A DNA stretch of 64,000 bases from Niallia circulans (GTDB lineage: Bacteria; Bacillota; Bacilli; Bacillales; Cytobacillaceae): NCBI RefSeq assembly GCF_007273535.1, contig NZ_RIBP01000004.1, forward strand, positions 1,588,001 to 1,652,000. Reading direction: 5' to 3'. Of this stretch, positions 33,991 through 44,353 are shown piece after piece (position 1 is the stretch's first letter; every line of letters begins with the position of its first letter). Both the position numbers and the translations under genes were made by a program. The notes beneath the pieces were generated by a model. That model was not told the origin of the DNA and ran no database searches. It worked only from the letters and a program-made list of their open reading frames with translations.

Positions 33991-35019
33991 CTATGCTGGT
34001 CCTTTTATTTTTATCGATGCTACTTTTCTTAGATCTAAATAATCATCTTTGATACGAACAAGGGGCAGATGGGGCTCATTTTGATGAATAAAAATAATTT
34101 CCGCTGTTTGCTCGGTTGTTAATGTAACTTTGTTAAAAAGCTGTTTTCGCATGAGGTAGGAAGCAAACGGAATAACGATGGCAGGGTTTAAAGAGTTGCC
34201 ATGAGCTTCGTCAACCAATTCGTTAATCGCTTCAAAATAGGTTTTTTTCTTTTGGTCCCAAGGATTAGAGCACATGCTGTTAAAAATATCAGCAACGGAA
34301 ATAATTTGAATCATAAATGGAATATCCTTTTCCTTACGGTTATAAGGATAGCCGTTACCATTAATTTTTTCATGATGAAGCAGTGCTGTTCTTGAAATGA
34401 TAATGTCTAGTGAATTAATGGAAAAAAGAATGCTTTTTCCTAATTTTGTATGTTTTTGGATTTCTTTATATTCAGAATGTGTCAGCTTTGTCTTTTTGTG
34501 AAGGATATCCTCATTTATCAGGAGCATACCAATATCGTGAAATAAACCCATTTGGCTTAATAAATGACAGTTTTTTGCAGAGTATCCTAAGGTATTACCA
34601 ATAAGTGCGGATATGATACCTACATTAATGCTGTGCTTATAAATAGAGCTGCTTGCAAAAGATTCATCCAGAATGATATCTAAAATCGAAATGTCTTGTA
34701 TAGCTAATTCGATTAAATTTTCATAGTCTGAGAGCATTTTCTCCAGACCATCCTCACTTTTAGTGATGATAGAGGAAAATGTTTTTTTTACTTGCTCAAT
34801 AAGCACTAAGTAAGCATCCTCAACGGATAAGGGCTTATAGGCTTCTGACAATAAATTTATAGAATTAATATCAACTTTGTGGTTTATAAGCAGTTCAATA
34901 TGGGTATTATCCAAAACAGCGCCTTTTTTTAATAGTAAAAGACCTTCAATGGAATTTGAAAAGATATCTTCATTTATTTTTGTTCCGATGTATTTTGTTT
35001 TTATTTTTTCAATATCCAT
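33991..35019 (-). CDS. HD-GYP domain protein with altered motif residues
   Basis: This 342-aa protein has an N-terminal region without recognised catalytic motifs (about 1-110) and an HD-GYP domain (about 115-330). HD-GYP enzymes hydrolyse cyclic di-GMP. Metal ligands are present: His129, His161-Asp162, His190, His215-His216 and Asp244. Two signature residues differ, since the Lys of HDIGK is Met165 and the Asp of HHExxDGxGYP is Asn220. GYP itself (223-225) is intact. Activity is therefore uncertain. The start has an excellent AGGAGGAGG ribosome-binding site. It is convergent with adhE. Confidence 0.85.
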   Translation of the reverse strand: MDIEKIKTKYIGTKINEDIFSNSIEGLLLLKKGAVLDNTHIELLINHKVDINSINLLSEAYKPLSVEDAYLVLIEQVKKTFSSIITKSEDGLEKMLSDYENLIELAIQDISILDIILDESFASSSIYKHSINVGIISALIGNTLGYSAKNCHLLSQMGLFHDIGMLLINEDILHKKTKLTHSEYKEIQKHTKLGKSILFSINSLDIIISRTALLHHEKINGNGYPYNRKEKDIPFMIQIISVADIFNSMCSNPWDQKKKTYFEAINELVDEAHGNSLNPAIVIPFASYLMRKQLFNKVTLTTEQTAEIIFIHQNEPHLPLVRIKDDYLDLRKVASIKIKGPA

Positions 35020-35307
35020 ATTGATTCCTCCTCCTAGAAATCATGAAGCATTGGAGTGTATGAACGCAGAAACAGGGTAAAATTATATGTGAAATATATA
35101 GTAAATTCTACCTTATATTAATTAGGAGCGGAATAGACTATATCCCTAGGCGGCATACGACATTATTCCTAATTTCCTTCCATATAAGGAGGATACTGCC
35201 TTTCATGATTGACCTCTACTAATCAAGTAGATATATTTACACTTAAATAAAGAAGTTACTGAAATTAAAATGTCTACAATTGTATGTAACCAAAGTGAGG
35301 TGCAGCT
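35020..35307. other. Intergenic region between divergent HD-GYP and 96-aa genes
   Basis: No gene is supported here. A small hairpin CTACT-AATCA-AGTAG (35215-35229) follows a five-codon ORF with an AAGGAGGA site. No convincing promoter was found. Confidence 0.4.
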
Positions 35308-35598
35308 ATGTATAAAGAGGATCGTACACAGAGGGTTAATCAAGTTGAACAAAATGGGTTATCAAAATATGAATATCATATGAATATACTCAGAAAAGAG
35401 CTTATGCAATGTCGGACAATCAAAATTCCTTTTCAGAACATATCTATAAGCCACCAGGAGTTGGCAGATTGGATAATAGAAGAACTTTCTCCACAAGAAT
35501 TAAATGAAATTATTGTCATGTTGAGCAATGCTAAAAAAAGATCTTCATCCGTGAGGCCGCTTTTTCAAGTTATTGCCACAGGACTTATAAAAAACTAA
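35308..35598 (+). CDS. Hypothetical 96-aa protein
   Basis: This is a small soluble, mostly helical protein. The N-terminal third is polar. The middle HQELADWIIEELSPQELNEI is an amphipathic helical segment rich in acidic and hydrophobic residues. I recognise no family. ATG 35308 has a moderate GTGAGGTG site. It lies 240 bases upstream of an RsbR-like gene on the same strand, so a link to stress signalling is possible but only by position. Confidence 0.55.
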   Translation: MYKEDRTQRVNQVEQNGLSKYEYHMNILRKELMQCRTIKIPFQNISISHQELADWIIEELSPQELNEIIVMLSNAKKRSSSVRPLFQVIATGLIKN

Positions 35599-35729
35599 GT
35601 ATTGCTTAGACCTATATAAGATATAAATGCTGCAAACTGCAATGAGGTAATTCCTTTCTTAAAGTTTGGTCAACAGCTGTAACATGCATTTGATTCATAC
35701 GGACAAGCTCCTTTTCTGTTAAGATGCGG

Positions 35730-35748
35730 GTAATTTTAGTACAATTAC
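35730..35748. promoter_or_regulatory. Inverted repeat GTAATT-N7-AATTAC upstream of the RsbR paralogue
   Basis: Perfect 6-bp arms lie about 90 bases before the start codon, in a 240-base gap that holds no other supported feature. Confidence 0.3.
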
Positions 35749-35838
35749 TATGGATATATCCTTCTAGATAGTGATTGAAAGATAAAAACTCGCAATGATA
35801 AAGATTGGACCGTCGCAAACTTTTAGGAGGGGAATTAC

Positions 35839-36693
35839 GTGTCAGATTGTAAACAAAAATTATACATCTATTTAAATGAGCATATAGAATTTATGGCAGA
35901 GGAATGGATTAAAACATTAAGCGCAAGCGAATCTGTTTTTTACAGGATTGAAGAGGGACAGCCAATAAGAGAGGAGCTTATCAGCAGCTATCAAATTTTG
36001 ATGGGAAATGTCCTTCATGTCTTTAATTCAGATGAAGAAGTCTATCGAACAAGCATTGCGGAGTGGGCTGTTAAGGTTGCAAAACAAAGATCACAAGACC
36101 TTGTACCGATTTTGGAGTCAATAGAGCAGCTTACTTGTGTTAAAGCTATCTTGTTTAAATATATTCAAAAATTTGCAGAGGAATCTGGGGAGCATTTGAC
36201 TGTTAGCAATATGTTCAACTGGCTGCGTCTGGCAAACTATGCTTTTGATATCTTTACGAATATTTTTATTGAATACTATGATAAGTTTAAACATCATCAG
36301 CTTTCTGCACAGCAGGAAACAATTTATGAATTGAGCAGCCCTGTTATTCCGATTACGAAGGGAATAGGAGTACTTCCTTTAATTGGCGATATTGATACAC
36401 AAAGAGCAAATATTATTATGGAAACTACACTAAAGCAATGCAATAATAACAATATGGAAAAGCTATTTATTGACTTATCAGGAGTACCAATAATTGATAC
36501 AATGGTAGCACAGCAAATCTTTCATGTTATTCATGCATTGAACCTTATTGGAGTTAGTGCATATCTTTCCGGCTTGCGTCCGGAAGTTGCACAGACGGCA
36601 ATCCAGCTAGGTGTTGACTTTAGTAAAATTCCAATTTTCAACAACCTCGCCAGTGCATTATCAAGACTGGGCATTACGGTTAATGAAGGATAA
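35839..36693 (+). CDS. RsbR-family stressosome protein (STAS domain)
   Basis: This 284-aa protein has an N-terminal RsbR-type sensor region (about 1-155) and a C-terminal STAS domain (about 165-280). Two conserved phosphorylation-site segments are visible. LSGVPIIDTMVAQQI is equivalent to the RsbR Thr171 region, and LRPEVAQTAIQLG to Thr205. RsbR paralogues build stressosomes with RsbS and RsbT, which lead to sigma-B activation. RsbS and RsbT genes are not in this window. The start is GTG after AGGAGGGG. The sigma-B-type stress gene csbA follows after 36 bases. Confidence 0.87.
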   Translation: MSDCKQKLYIYLNEHIEFMAEEWIKTLSASESVFYRIEEGQPIREELISSYQILMGNVLHVFNSDEEVYRTSIAEWAVKVAKQRSQDLVPILESIEQLTCVKAILFKYIQKFAEESGEHLTVSNMFNWLRLANYAFDIFTNIFIEYYDKFKHHQLSAQQETIYELSSPVIPITKGIGVLPLIGDIDTQRANIIMETTLKQCNNNNMEKLFIDLSGVPIIDTMVAQQIFHVIHALNLIGVSAYLSGLRPEVAQTAIQLGVDFSKIPIFNNLASALSRLGITVNEG

Positions 36694-36729
36694 TTAACGC
36701 TCAAGCAAAAAAGAGGTGTATCATTTAAA

Positions 36730-36960
36730 ATGATCTATTTAGCAGCACTCATTTTTCCTGGATTATTAGTATTGCTTTTTACAAGGGTAGCATACAACCG
36801 TGTACTTGCCTTAGTTCTTACTGTTGCACTGATTGCTGCCTCTGCGTATAAAGGCTATACGAATTCTCTTTTGCTGATTGTCATTGATTCATTTTCCCTC
36901 ACAGCGGGATTTTGGCTTAGCCATAGGTTAAAAAAAAGCGCGGCTAAACCAGCTGAATAA
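36730..36960 (+). CDS. csbA: General stress membrane protein CsbA
   Basis: This 76-aa protein has two to three hydrophobic helices and a basic tail (HRLKKSAAKPAE). It matches CsbA by length and by its position directly upstream of uvrBA. In B. subtilis csbA is a sigma-B-dependent gene; its molecular role is not known. Here it follows an RsbR paralogue and may be read through from it. The ribosome-binding site AAGAGGTG is 13 bases from the ATG. Confidence 0.83.
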   Translation: MIYLAALIFPGLLVLLFTRVAYNRVLALVLTVALIAASAYKGYTNSLLLIVIDSFSLTAGFWLSHRLKKSAAKPAE

Positions 36961-36970
36961 AGATAGAAAA

Positions 36971-37040
36971 AATGGCCTTCCTGCCAGATGAATGTACTCT
37001 TTGTCGAGAATTCATCTGAAAGGGAGGCCATTCTTTTTTT
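36971..37040 (+). terminator. Long terminator after csbA
   Basis: AATGGCCT/AGGCCATT forms the base, and CAGATGAAT/ATTCATCTG the upper stem. A T run follows. Confidence 0.82.
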
Positions 37041-37101
37041 AGAGGGAGCATACAAGTTTATAAAGCCATCATAATAAAGGAAGAAGAAAATAATAAAAAG
37101 G

Positions 37102-37115
37102 GGAATATTCGTTCG
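37102..37115 (-). promoter_or_regulatory. LexA/DinR (SOS) box upstream of uvrB
   Basis: On the minus strand CGAACGAATATTCC matches the Bacillus DinR consensus CGAACRNRYGTTYC at 13 of 14 positions. UvrBA is a known SOS operon. A TAGAAT -10-like box lies at 37148-37153. Confidence 0.7.
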
Positions 37116-37288
37116 CATATTGTTGGTTTGAATAGGACAGTTTGTGGTAGAATGGTGATATATCAATTTCTTACATTTAAATTAGGAAAAACGGTGTTTC
37201 TTTAACATTTACATATAAAGCTACACTTTCCAAGCAGGTGAACCTTAAGATAACTTACCTTACAGATAAATGAAACAGGAGGATTACA

Positions 37289-39268
37289 GTGAGCCAAGAA
37301 TTCGAATTAGTTTCTAAATATTCCCCTCAAGGGGACCAGCCCGCGGCAATTAAAGAGCTCGTTGCTGGAATAAATTCAGGCAAGAAAATCCAAACGCTCC
37401 TTGGTGCTACAGGGACAGGGAAAACATTTACTGTCAGCAATGTCATCAAAGAGGTAAAAAAACCGACATTAATTATTGCACATAACAAAACATTAGCGGG
37501 TCAGCTTTACAGCGAATTTAAGGAATTTTTCCCAAACAATGCTGTTGAGTATTTTGTCAGCTATTATGATTATTATCAGCCGGAAGCATATGTGCCAAGC
37601 ACAGATACCTTCATAGAAAAGGATGCAAGCATCAATGATGAGATTGATAAGCTTCGTCACTCGGCGACAGCCTCGCTGTTTGAGAGGGAGGATGTTATCA
37701 TCATTGCCAGCGTTTCCTGTATATATGGCTTGGGTTCTCCAGAAGAGTACAAGGAAATGGTTGTTTCGTTAAGAACAGGTATGGAGATTGAACGCAATCA
37801 GCTTCTTCGCAGGCTTGTTGATGTCCAATATGACCGCAATGATATTGATTTTAAGCGGGGAACATTCCGCGTAAGAGGAGATGTCGTTGAAATCTTTCCG
37901 GCCTCCCGTGACGAGCGCTGTATCAGAGTGGAGTTTTTTGGAGATGAAATCGACCGCATTCGCGAAGTAGATGCATTAACAGGAGAAATTTATGGAGAAA
38001 GAAATCATGTTTCCATTTTTCCGGCATCCCACTTCGTTACACGAGAAGAAAAAATGAAAATAGCAATAGAGAATATTGAAAAAGAGCTGGACGAACGGCT
38101 TGAAAAGCTTAGGGAGGACAATAAGCTGTTAGAGGCACAGCGTCTTGAACAGCGGTGTCGATATGATTTGGAGATGATGAGGGAAATGGGCTTCTGTTCG
38201 GGGATTGAAAACTACTCCCGCCATTTGACTTTAAGACCACCTGGCTCCACACCATATACATTATTGGACTTCTTTCCAAAGGATTTCTTGCTTGTTATTG
38301 ATGAGTCCCATGTTACTTTGCCGCAAGTAAGGGGAATGTACAACGGAGACCAGGCGCGTAAAGGGGTGCTTGTTGACCATGGCTTCCGCTTGCCGTCTGC
38401 ACTGGACAACAGACCATTAACATTTGGTGAATTTGAGGAGCATATTAATCAGATGATTTGCGTTTCAGCGACACCAGGTCCGTATGAAATCGAGCATACT
38501 CCAGAAATGATCGAACAGATTATCAGACCGACAGGGTTGCTTGATCCAACGATAGATATCCGTCCGATAGAAGGTCAGATAGATGATTTAATCGGTGAAA
38601 TTCAAGAGCGTATTAAGAAGAATGAAAGGGTATTGGTTACTACCTTGACGAAAAAAATGTCAGAGGACTTGACGGATTATCTGAAGGAAATCGGCATTAA
38701 GGTTCAATATCTTCATTCTGAAGTAAAAACCTTGGAGCGTATTGAAATTATCCGTGAGCTCCGCTTAGGAAAATATGATGTTCTCGTTGGTATTAACCTG
38801 CTGCGGGAAGGTCTTGATATTCCGGAAGTATCACTTGTAACTATTTTGGATGCTGACAAAGAGGGCTTCCTTCGTTCCGAGCGTTCTCTGATTCAAACAA
38901 TTGGGCGTGCAGCGAGAAATTCAAATGGGCATGTCATTATGTATGCAGATAAGATGACAAACTCGATGGATATAGCGATAAATGAAACGAAACGCCGCCG
39001 GGCTATGCAAGAGGAATACAATGAGAAGCACGGCATCACACCGCAAACCATTCAAAAGGGCATCAGGGATTCAATCAGGGCAACACAAGCTGCAGAGGAA
39101 CCAGAAGAGTATTCTGCATCTGCCAAGCTGGAAAAGTTGACGAAAAAAGACAAAGAAGCAATGATTGCGCAAATGGAAGCAGAAATGAAGGAAGCTGCAA
39201 AAGCCCTCAATTTCGAAAGGGCTGCAGAGCTTCGCGATTTGCTTCTTGAGCTTAAGGCAGAGGGGTGA
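37289..39268 (+). CDS. uvrB: Excinuclease ABC subunit B
   Basis: This 659-aa helicase-like subunit of nucleotide-excision repair verifies damage and loads UvrC. Visible parts are the Walker A GATGTGKT (39-46), the beta-hairpin region [11 protein letters not shown], helicase motifs DESHVT and QTIGRAARN, and the C-terminal UVR motif (about 620-655). The start is GTG with AGGAGG upstream. It lies eight bases ahead of uvrA in one operon. The upstream LexA-type box indicates SOS control. Confidence 0.97.
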   Translation: MSQEFELVSKYSPQGDQPAAIKELVAGINSGKKIQTLLGATGTGKTFTVSNVIKEVKKPTLIIAHNKTLAGQLYSEFKEFFPNNAVEYFVSYYDYYQPEAYVPSTDTFIEKDASINDEIDKLRHSATASLFEREDVIIIASVSCIYGLGSPEEYKEMVVSLRTGMEIERNQLLRRLVDVQYDRNDIDFKRGTFRVRGDVVEIFPASRDERCIRVEFFGDEIDRIREVDALTGEIYGERNHVSIFPASHFVTREEKMKIAIENIEKELDERLEKLREDNKLLEAQRLEQRCRYDLEMMREMGFCSGIENYSRHLTLRPPGSTPYTLLDFFPKDFLLVIDESHVTLPQVRGMYNGDQARKGVLVDHGFRLPSALDNRPLTFGEFEEHINQMICVSATPGPYEIEHTPEMIEQIIRPTGLLDPTIDIRPIEGQIDDLIGEIQERIKKNERVLVTTLTKKMSEDLTDYLKEIGIKVQYLHSEVKTLERIEIIRELRLGKYDVLVGINLLREGLDIPEVSLVTILDADKEGFLRSERSLIQTIGRAARNSNGHVIMYADKMTNSMDIAINETKRRRAMQEEYNEKHGITPQTIQKGIRDSIRATQAAEEPEEYSASAKLEKLTKKDKEAMIAQMEAEMKEAAKALNFERAAELRDLLLELKAEG

Positions 39269-39276
39269 AGGCTTAA

Positions 39277-42153
39277 ATGGCAAAGGATAAATTGATCGTA
39301 AAAGGTGCAAGAGCACATAATCTTAAAAATATTGATATCACGATACCAAGGGATAAGCTTGTCGTGATAACTGGATTGTCGGGCTCAGGGAAATCTTCTC
39401 TGGCCTTTGACACCATTTATGCAGAGGGACAAAGGCGTTATGTGGAGTCATTATCAGCATATGCCCGCCAATTCCTCGGCCAGATGGATAAGCCGGATGT
39501 TGACTCGATTGAAGGCCTAAGTCCTGCTATTTCCATCGATCAGAAAACGACGAGTCGCAATCCAAGATCCACTGTAGGAACAGTTACGGAAATCTACGAT
39601 TATTTGCGGTTATTGTATGCAAGAATCGGCAGACCAGTATGTCCTGATCATGGTGTCGAGATTACGTCCCAAACGATTGAACAGATGGTTGACCGTATAT
39701 TGGAATACCCGGAAAGAACGAAAATTCAGGTGCTTGCACCTGTTATTTCCGGCAGAAAAGGAGCACATGTGAAGGTGCTCGAGGATATAAAGAAGCAAGG
39801 ATATGTGCGTGTCAGAATTGACGGTGAGATGCATGAGCTAAGTGATGATATTGAGCTGGAGAAAAATAAGAAGCACAATATTGAAGTGGTTATTGATCGG
39901 CTTGTTGTTAAAGAAGGGATATCCCAGCGTCTGGCAGATTCACTTGAGTCAGCCCTGCAATTTGGCGGCGGAAAAGTAATCATTGACGTAATCGGGGAAG
40001 AAGAGCTGTTATTCAGTGAACATCATGCCTGCCCGATTTGCGGTTTTTCAATTGGGGAATTAGAGCCAAGATTATTTTCCTTCAACAGCCCATTCGGAGC
40101 ATGTCCAGAATGTGACGGACTTGGGACAAGGCTTGAGGTGGATATTGAGCTTGTCATTCCTAATCCAAATCTAACATTAAAGGAAAATGCGATTGCGCCG
40201 TGGGAATCGATAAGCTCGCAATATTATCCGCAGCTTTTAGAATGTGTCTGCAACCATTATGGCATTGACATGAATATACCCGTTAAGGATATTCCGAAAG
40301 GCATGCTTGATAAAATTCTTTACGGGTCAGGAAAGGAAAAAATTCACTTCCGATATGAAAATGATTTTGGTCAGGTAAGGGAAAATGATATCCAGTTTGA
40401 GGGTGTTGTTCGCAATGTGGAGAGAAGATATAAAGAAACAAGCTCTGACTTCATTCGTGAACAAATGGAAAAATATATGGCTCAGCAGGATTGCCCAACA
40501 TGCAAAGGCTATCGATTAAAGAAGGAAGCTCAAGCAGTGTTTGTTAACGGCTTGCATATCGGCCAAGTGACAGAGAAATCAGTCATTGAAGGCAAAAACT
40601 TTTTTGAAAACCTAACATTAACTCAAAAGGAACAGCAAATTGCTAATCTTATTCTTCGCGAAATTTCAGAACGGCTTGGGTTCCTTAATAATGTTGGCTT
40701 GGATTATTTAACGCTGAGCAGGGCTGCTGGGACATTGTCAGGCGGGGAAGCACAGCGAATTCGGCTTGCAACCCAAATAGGTTCAAGATTAACAGGCGTC
40801 CTTTATATATTGGATGAGCCCTCCATTGGGCTTCATCAAAGGGATAATGATAAGCTGATTGATACTTTGAAGCATATGCGGGATATCGGTAACACGCTTA
40901 TTGTCGTAGAACATGATGAAGATACCATGATGGAAGCAGACTATCTTATCGATGTCGGACCAGGTGCTGGTGTTCATGGTGGAGAAATTATTTCGACAGG
41001 GACACCGCAGGAAGTAATGGCAGATGATAATTCTATTACTGGTCAATATTTATCAGGTAAGAAGTTTATTCCATTGCCATTGGAAAGAAGAAAAAGTGAT
41101 GGCAGAGAAATAGAGATTATTGGGGCGAACGAAAATAACCTCAAAAATGTCAACGTCAAAATTCCGCTTGGTGTGTTTACAGCAGTAACAGGAGTATCCG
41201 GTTCAGGGAAAAGTACCTTAGTAAATGAGATACTTCATAAAAGCCTTGCTCAGAAGTTGAACAGAGCGAAAGCGAAGCCTGGAGAGCATAAGGAAATCAA
41301 AGGGATTGACCAGCTTGAAAAGGTTATTGATATTGACCAATCTCCTATTGGCCGTACGCCAAGATCGAATCCGGCCACATATACTGGTGTGTTCGATGAT
41401 ATTCGTGACGTATATTCCACAACGAATGAAGCGAAGGTGCGAGGCTATAAAAAAGGCAGGTTCAGCTTTAATGTGAAAGGCGGAAGATGTGAAGCTTGCC
41501 GCGGTGATGGTATTATCAAAATAGAAATGCACTTCCTGCCGGATGTTTATGTTCCATGTGAGGTTTGTCATGGGAAACGGTATAACAGAGAAACACTTGA
41601 AGTGCAATACAAAGGGAAAAATATCTCAGATGTACTTGACATGACTGTAGAGGATGCAGTGTCATTCTTTGAGAATATCCCGAAAATACACCGTAAGCTG
41701 CAAACAATAGTAGATGTTGGTCTTGGATATATTAAACTTGGCCAGCCGGCGACAACCCTGTCCGGCGGTGAAGCACAAAGGGTCAAGCTTGCTTCTGAGC
41801 TTCATAAAAGATCAACAGGAAAAACCTTTTATATTTTAGATGAACCGACGACAGGTCTGCATGTTGATGACATTTCGAGACTGCTTGTTGTCTTGCAGCG
41901 TCTTGTCGATAATGGAGAAACGGTCCTCGTTATTGAACATAATCTGGATGTAATTAAGGCGACTGACTTTATTATTGATCTTGGTCCTGAAGGAGGAGAC
42001 AAGGGCGGAACCATTTTAGGAAGCGGCACTCCTGAAGAAATTGCTGAACTTAAAGGTTCGTATACTGGTAAGTATTTAAAGCCCATCCTTGAAAGAGACC
42101 GTTTGCGTATGAAGAAAAGCATCAAAGAAGCGGAAGAAATAACAACAGGATAA
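39277..42153 (+). CDS. uvrA: Excinuclease ABC subunit A
   Basis: This 958-aa damage-sensing ATPase has two ABC modules. Walker A motifs are GLSGSGKS near residue 31 and GVSGSGKST near 640. Two LSGGEAQR signatures are present, with zinc-finger cysteine clusters including CPICGF and CEACRGDG. The length is normal. It follows uvrB by eight bases and ends the operon at a strong terminator. Confidence 0.97.
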   Translation: MAKDKLIVKGARAHNLKNIDITIPRDKLVVITGLSGSGKSSLAFDTIYAEGQRRYVESLSAYARQFLGQMDKPDVDSIEGLSPAISIDQKTTSRNPRSTVGTVTEIYDYLRLLYARIGRPVCPDHGVEITSQTIEQMVDRILEYPERTKIQVLAPVISGRKGAHVKVLEDIKKQGYVRVRIDGEMHELSDDIELEKNKKHNIEVVIDRLVVKEGISQRLADSLESALQFGGGKVIIDVIGEEELLFSEHHACPICGFSIGELEPRLFSFNSPFGACPECDGLGTRLEVDIELVIPNPNLTLKENAIAPWESISSQYYPQLLECVCNHYGIDMNIPVKDIPKGMLDKILYGSGKEKIHFRYENDFGQVRENDIQFEGVVRNVERRYKETSSDFIREQMEKYMAQQDCPTCKGYRLKKEAQAVFVNGLHIGQVTEKSVIEGKNFFENLTLTQKEQQIANLILREISERLGFLNNVGLDYLTLSRAAGTLSGGEAQRIRLATQIGSRLTGVLYILDEPSIGLHQRDNDKLIDTLKHMRDIGNTLIVVEHDEDTMMEADYLIDVGPGAGVHGGEIISTGTPQEVMADDNSITGQYLSGKKFIPLPLERRKSDGREIEIIGANENNLKNVNVKIPLGVFTAVTGVSGSGKSTLVNEILHKSLAQKLNRAKAKPGEHKEIKGIDQLEKVIDIDQSPIGRTPRSNPATYTGVFDDIRDVYSTTNEAKVRGYKKGRFSFNVKGGRCEACRGDGIIKIEMHFLPDVYVPCEVCHGKRYNRETLEVQYKGKNISDVLDMTVEDAVSFFENIPKIHRKLQTIVDVGLGYIKLGQPATTLSGGEAQRVKLASELHKRSTGKTFYILDEPTTGLHVDDISRLLVVLQRLVDNGETVLVIEHNLDVIKATDFIIDLGPEGGDKGGTILGSGTPEEIAELKGSYTGKYLKPILERDRLRMKKSIKEAEEITTG

Positions 42154-42165
42154 GCTTTTTTCTGC

Positions 42166-42202
42166 AGCCGGCTTTAGAGTTCACTCTCTAAGCCGGCTTT
42201 TT
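42166..42202 (+). terminator. Terminator after uvrA
   Basis: AGCCGGCTT and AAGCCGGCT plus AGAG/CTCT form a long stem followed by five T. Confidence 0.88.
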
Positions 42203-42296
42203 GTATAAATCACTACAGGCATTTGAGTGTGGACATTATTCTTAATCCGTATCACTGCTCATACGATAGAAAGAAATGTTTTATTCCCAGCTTAGA

Positions 42297-42323
42297 TGAA
42301 ACCTTAAGATTGTTTCATTCGTA
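42297..42323 (+). promoter_or_regulatory. ECF-sigma-type (sigma-W-like) promoter before yvlBCD
   Basis: TGAAAC (42297-42302), 17 bases and CGTA (42320-42323) match the sigma-W pattern. In B. subtilis the yvl operon belongs to the sigma-W regulon. The distance to yvlB is about 165 bases. The rest of this 336-base gap shows nothing else. Confidence 0.6.
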
Positions 42324-42489
42324 GTAATAGGAAAGGGAAGCAAGTAAAATCCAGCTTATCGCTGTATTTTTAGTAAGCCACAGGTCAAGAATGGACATAA
42401 AGAAAAAGAAGCGGCAAGTATTATACTCAAAGCTTAAAGTTTTACTTAAGTAGGGAAATATATAACAAGCATATGGGGAGGCATTTAGA

Positions 42490-43599
42490 ATGGCTGATGA
42501 AAAAAGAAGGATTTTACAACTGTTGGAAGAAGGGAAGCTTACAATAGAAGAGGCTCTGTCTTTAATTGAAAAGGCAGACGAAGCAGATTTAGCTAAAAAA
42601 CTAAATAGTGAAGAGACTCTTGCTGACGACTCTGTTTTTCAAGAAAAGAAGAAAGAGCCAAATCAGCAATCAACTTTTAAATTTCAATCAGCAAAAGAGA
42701 AATTATTTGACTTTGTTGATAATGCAGTAAAAAAGGTAAAGGAAGTAGACTTCGATCAGTTAAATATTACAAGACATGAGGAAGTATCCCATATCTTTCA
42801 ATTTACAGAGGTATTTCCAAAAAACATAGATGTGGATATACCAAACGGTGAAGTAGAGCTTATTCCTTGGGACCAAGACGAAATCCGCATTGAGTGCAAA
42901 GCGAAGATATACAGAGTTGATTCGAATGAACAGGCGAAGGAATTGTTCTTGAAGGAAGTGCAAGTGAAGGCGAAGGAAGATATCTTAGAGCTTAAAGTGA
43001 ATCATAAGTGGATGAAATTGCAGACGAAGTTTTATATTCCGAAAAACTCTTATCATATAGCAAAGGTTAGACTATTTACAGGCTCTATTAAAACATACGA
43101 TTTATTGGCAGATCAGCTTTATGCGAAAACAGCGAACGGAAAAATTACGATAAATGCCGGCCAGAGCGAAAAGCTGGAAGCAGACGCAGCAAACGGCAGT
43201 ATTGTCATTGAAAACAGTGTGATTCAAGCGCTTGATGGAGAAACATTAAATGGTGCAATCAAGGCAGAAGGTTTCTTCAGAAAGGTCGACCTTCAATCAT
43301 TTAACGGCAATATCCTTTGCATCAATCATTCTGAAGATATTGAAGTGCTTGAGTTGAACGGCACAACTGGAAGTATTGAGGTTCAAGTACCAGATCAGCT
43401 TGCTGTAACAGGTAATTTAAAGACTAATTTTGGTGGATTTAATGTGGAACTGGAGGGTATACAAATAATAGAGGAAAAAAATGATGTGCTCCAAAAAGTG
43501 ATGCAGTTCCAGTCCATTCAATCATTAGATAAACGAACCAAAATTGAAGCAAATACAAAAACTGGATCCATCAAAATAAAAAAACGGGAGCAGCAGTAA
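42490..43599 (+). CDS. yvlB: YvlB-like DUF4097 protein
   Basis: This 369-aa protein has an N-terminal SHOCT-like helical hairpin (KRRILQLLEEGKLTIEEALSLIEKA, split by the initial ADE). The DUF4097 beta-helix-like repeat region (about 115-365) has repeated AxNGxIxIE-type strands. It matches YvlB by architecture and by the following yvlC and yvlD genes. In Bacillus the operon responds to cell-envelope stress. The start follows GGGGAGGC. yvlA is not seen upstream. Confidence 0.85.
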   Translation: MADEKRRILQLLEEGKLTIEEALSLIEKADEADLAKKLNSEETLADDSVFQEKKKEPNQQSTFKFQSAKEKLFDFVDNAVKKVKEVDFDQLNITRHEEVSHIFQFTEVFPKNIDVDIPNGEVELIPWDQDEIRIECKAKIYRVDSNEQAKELFLKEVQVKAKEDILELKVNHKWMKLQTKFYIPKNSYHIAKVRLFTGSIKTYDLLADQLYAKTANGKITINAGQSEKLEADAANGSIVIENSVIQALDGETLNGAIKAEGFFRKVDLQSFNGNILCINHSEDIEVLELNGTTGSIEVQVPDQLAVTGNLKTNFGGFNVELEGIQIIEEKNDVLQKVMQFQSIQSLDKRTKIEANTKTGSIKIKKREQQ

Positions 43600-43617
43600 T
43601 CTTCGAAAGGAGACAAT

Positions 43618-43803
43618 ATGAAGAAATTAGTGCGCTCAACAAATAATCGGAAATTGGCAGGAGTTATCGGTGGACTTGCAGAAAGTATCAATATTAATGC
43701 AAATCTATTAAGAGTAATTTTCATTCTGGCATTAATTCCGACTGGTTTTACGCTAGTATTAATTTACTTATTATTGACGTTTGTTCTTCCAAATGAGGTG
43801 TAG
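43618..43803 (+). CDS. yvlC: PspC-domain protein YvlC
   Basis: This 61-aa membrane protein has the PspC pattern: a basic start LVRSTNNRKLAGVIGGLAES, then a hydrophobic helix (about 27-57). PspC proteins belong to phage-shock or envelope-stress modules. The start follows AAAGGAG. It lies between yvlB and yvlD in the same operon. Confidence 0.88.
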   Translation: MKKLVRSTNNRKLAGVIGGLAESININANLLRVIFILALIPTGFTLVLIYLLLTFVLPNEV

Positions 43804-43809
43804 GAAAAT

Positions 43810-44163
43810 ATGAAGTGGTTATTAGGTATTGTTATAAATGCAGTGTTTTTCATTGCATTGGCAGGGTTGTTTAAAGATTCATTTTACCTTTCTGGTATAG
43901 GAGCAGCAATTGGGGCAAGTGTTATTTTGTCATTGCTTAATATTGTCGTTAAGCCTATCCTGATTCTTTTGACACTTCCTGTAACAATACTATCCTTAGG
44001 TTTGTTTTTATTTGTAATTAATGCTATTACCCTTTCTTTAACAGATCACTTAATGGGAGACAGCTTTGAGATTTCAAGCTTTGGTATGAGCATGCTTGCA
44101 AGTGTCCTGCTTTCTCTCTTTAATATCATCATTCAGAATACAATGCTGAAAAGTGAAAAGTAG
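43810..44163 (+). CDS. yvlD: YvlD-like membrane protein
   Basis: This 117-aa protein has four hydrophobic helices with a central VKPILILLTLPVTILSLGLF segment, typical of the YvlD/holin-IV-superfamily membrane proteins. It ends the yvlBCD operon, six bases after yvlC. A function in membrane-stress response is inferred from the operon. Confidence 0.87.
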   Translation: MKWLLGIVINAVFFIALAGLFKDSFYLSGIGAAIGASVILSLLNIVVKPILILLTLPVTILSLGLFLFVINAITLSLTDHLMGDSFEISSFGMSMLASVLLSLFNIIIQNTMLKSEK

Positions 44164-44180
44164 AGGTTTTAGCATGTGGA

Positions 44181-44212
44181 AAAGGCGACACATATGTGTC
44201 AGCCTTTTTTTT
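44181..44212 (+). terminator. Terminator after yvlD
   Basis: AAGGC/GCCTT and ACACAT/ATGTGT form the stem. Nine T follow. Confidence 0.85.
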
Positions 44213-44353
44213 TATCATGAAAAAAAGGTAGCCGAAAAACGTCAATTAACATAGTCAGAATCTAGCATAAATTTATGGAATAATGCTAAAATAAGATGAT
44301 GCGATAAAGTAATTAAGTTAAAGCAGCATTGAACCTTTGAAGGAGGAACCCCA

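Noticed and set aside
35205..35222. Five-codon ORF after AAGGAGGA upstream of the 96-aa gene
   Set aside because: Spacing to the ribosome-binding site is long and there is no amino-acid run to suggest an attenuator.
35612..35818. 68-aa minus-strand frame between the 96-aa gene and the RsbR paralogue
   Set aside because: No ribosome-binding site, no domain, and composition like intergenic DNA.
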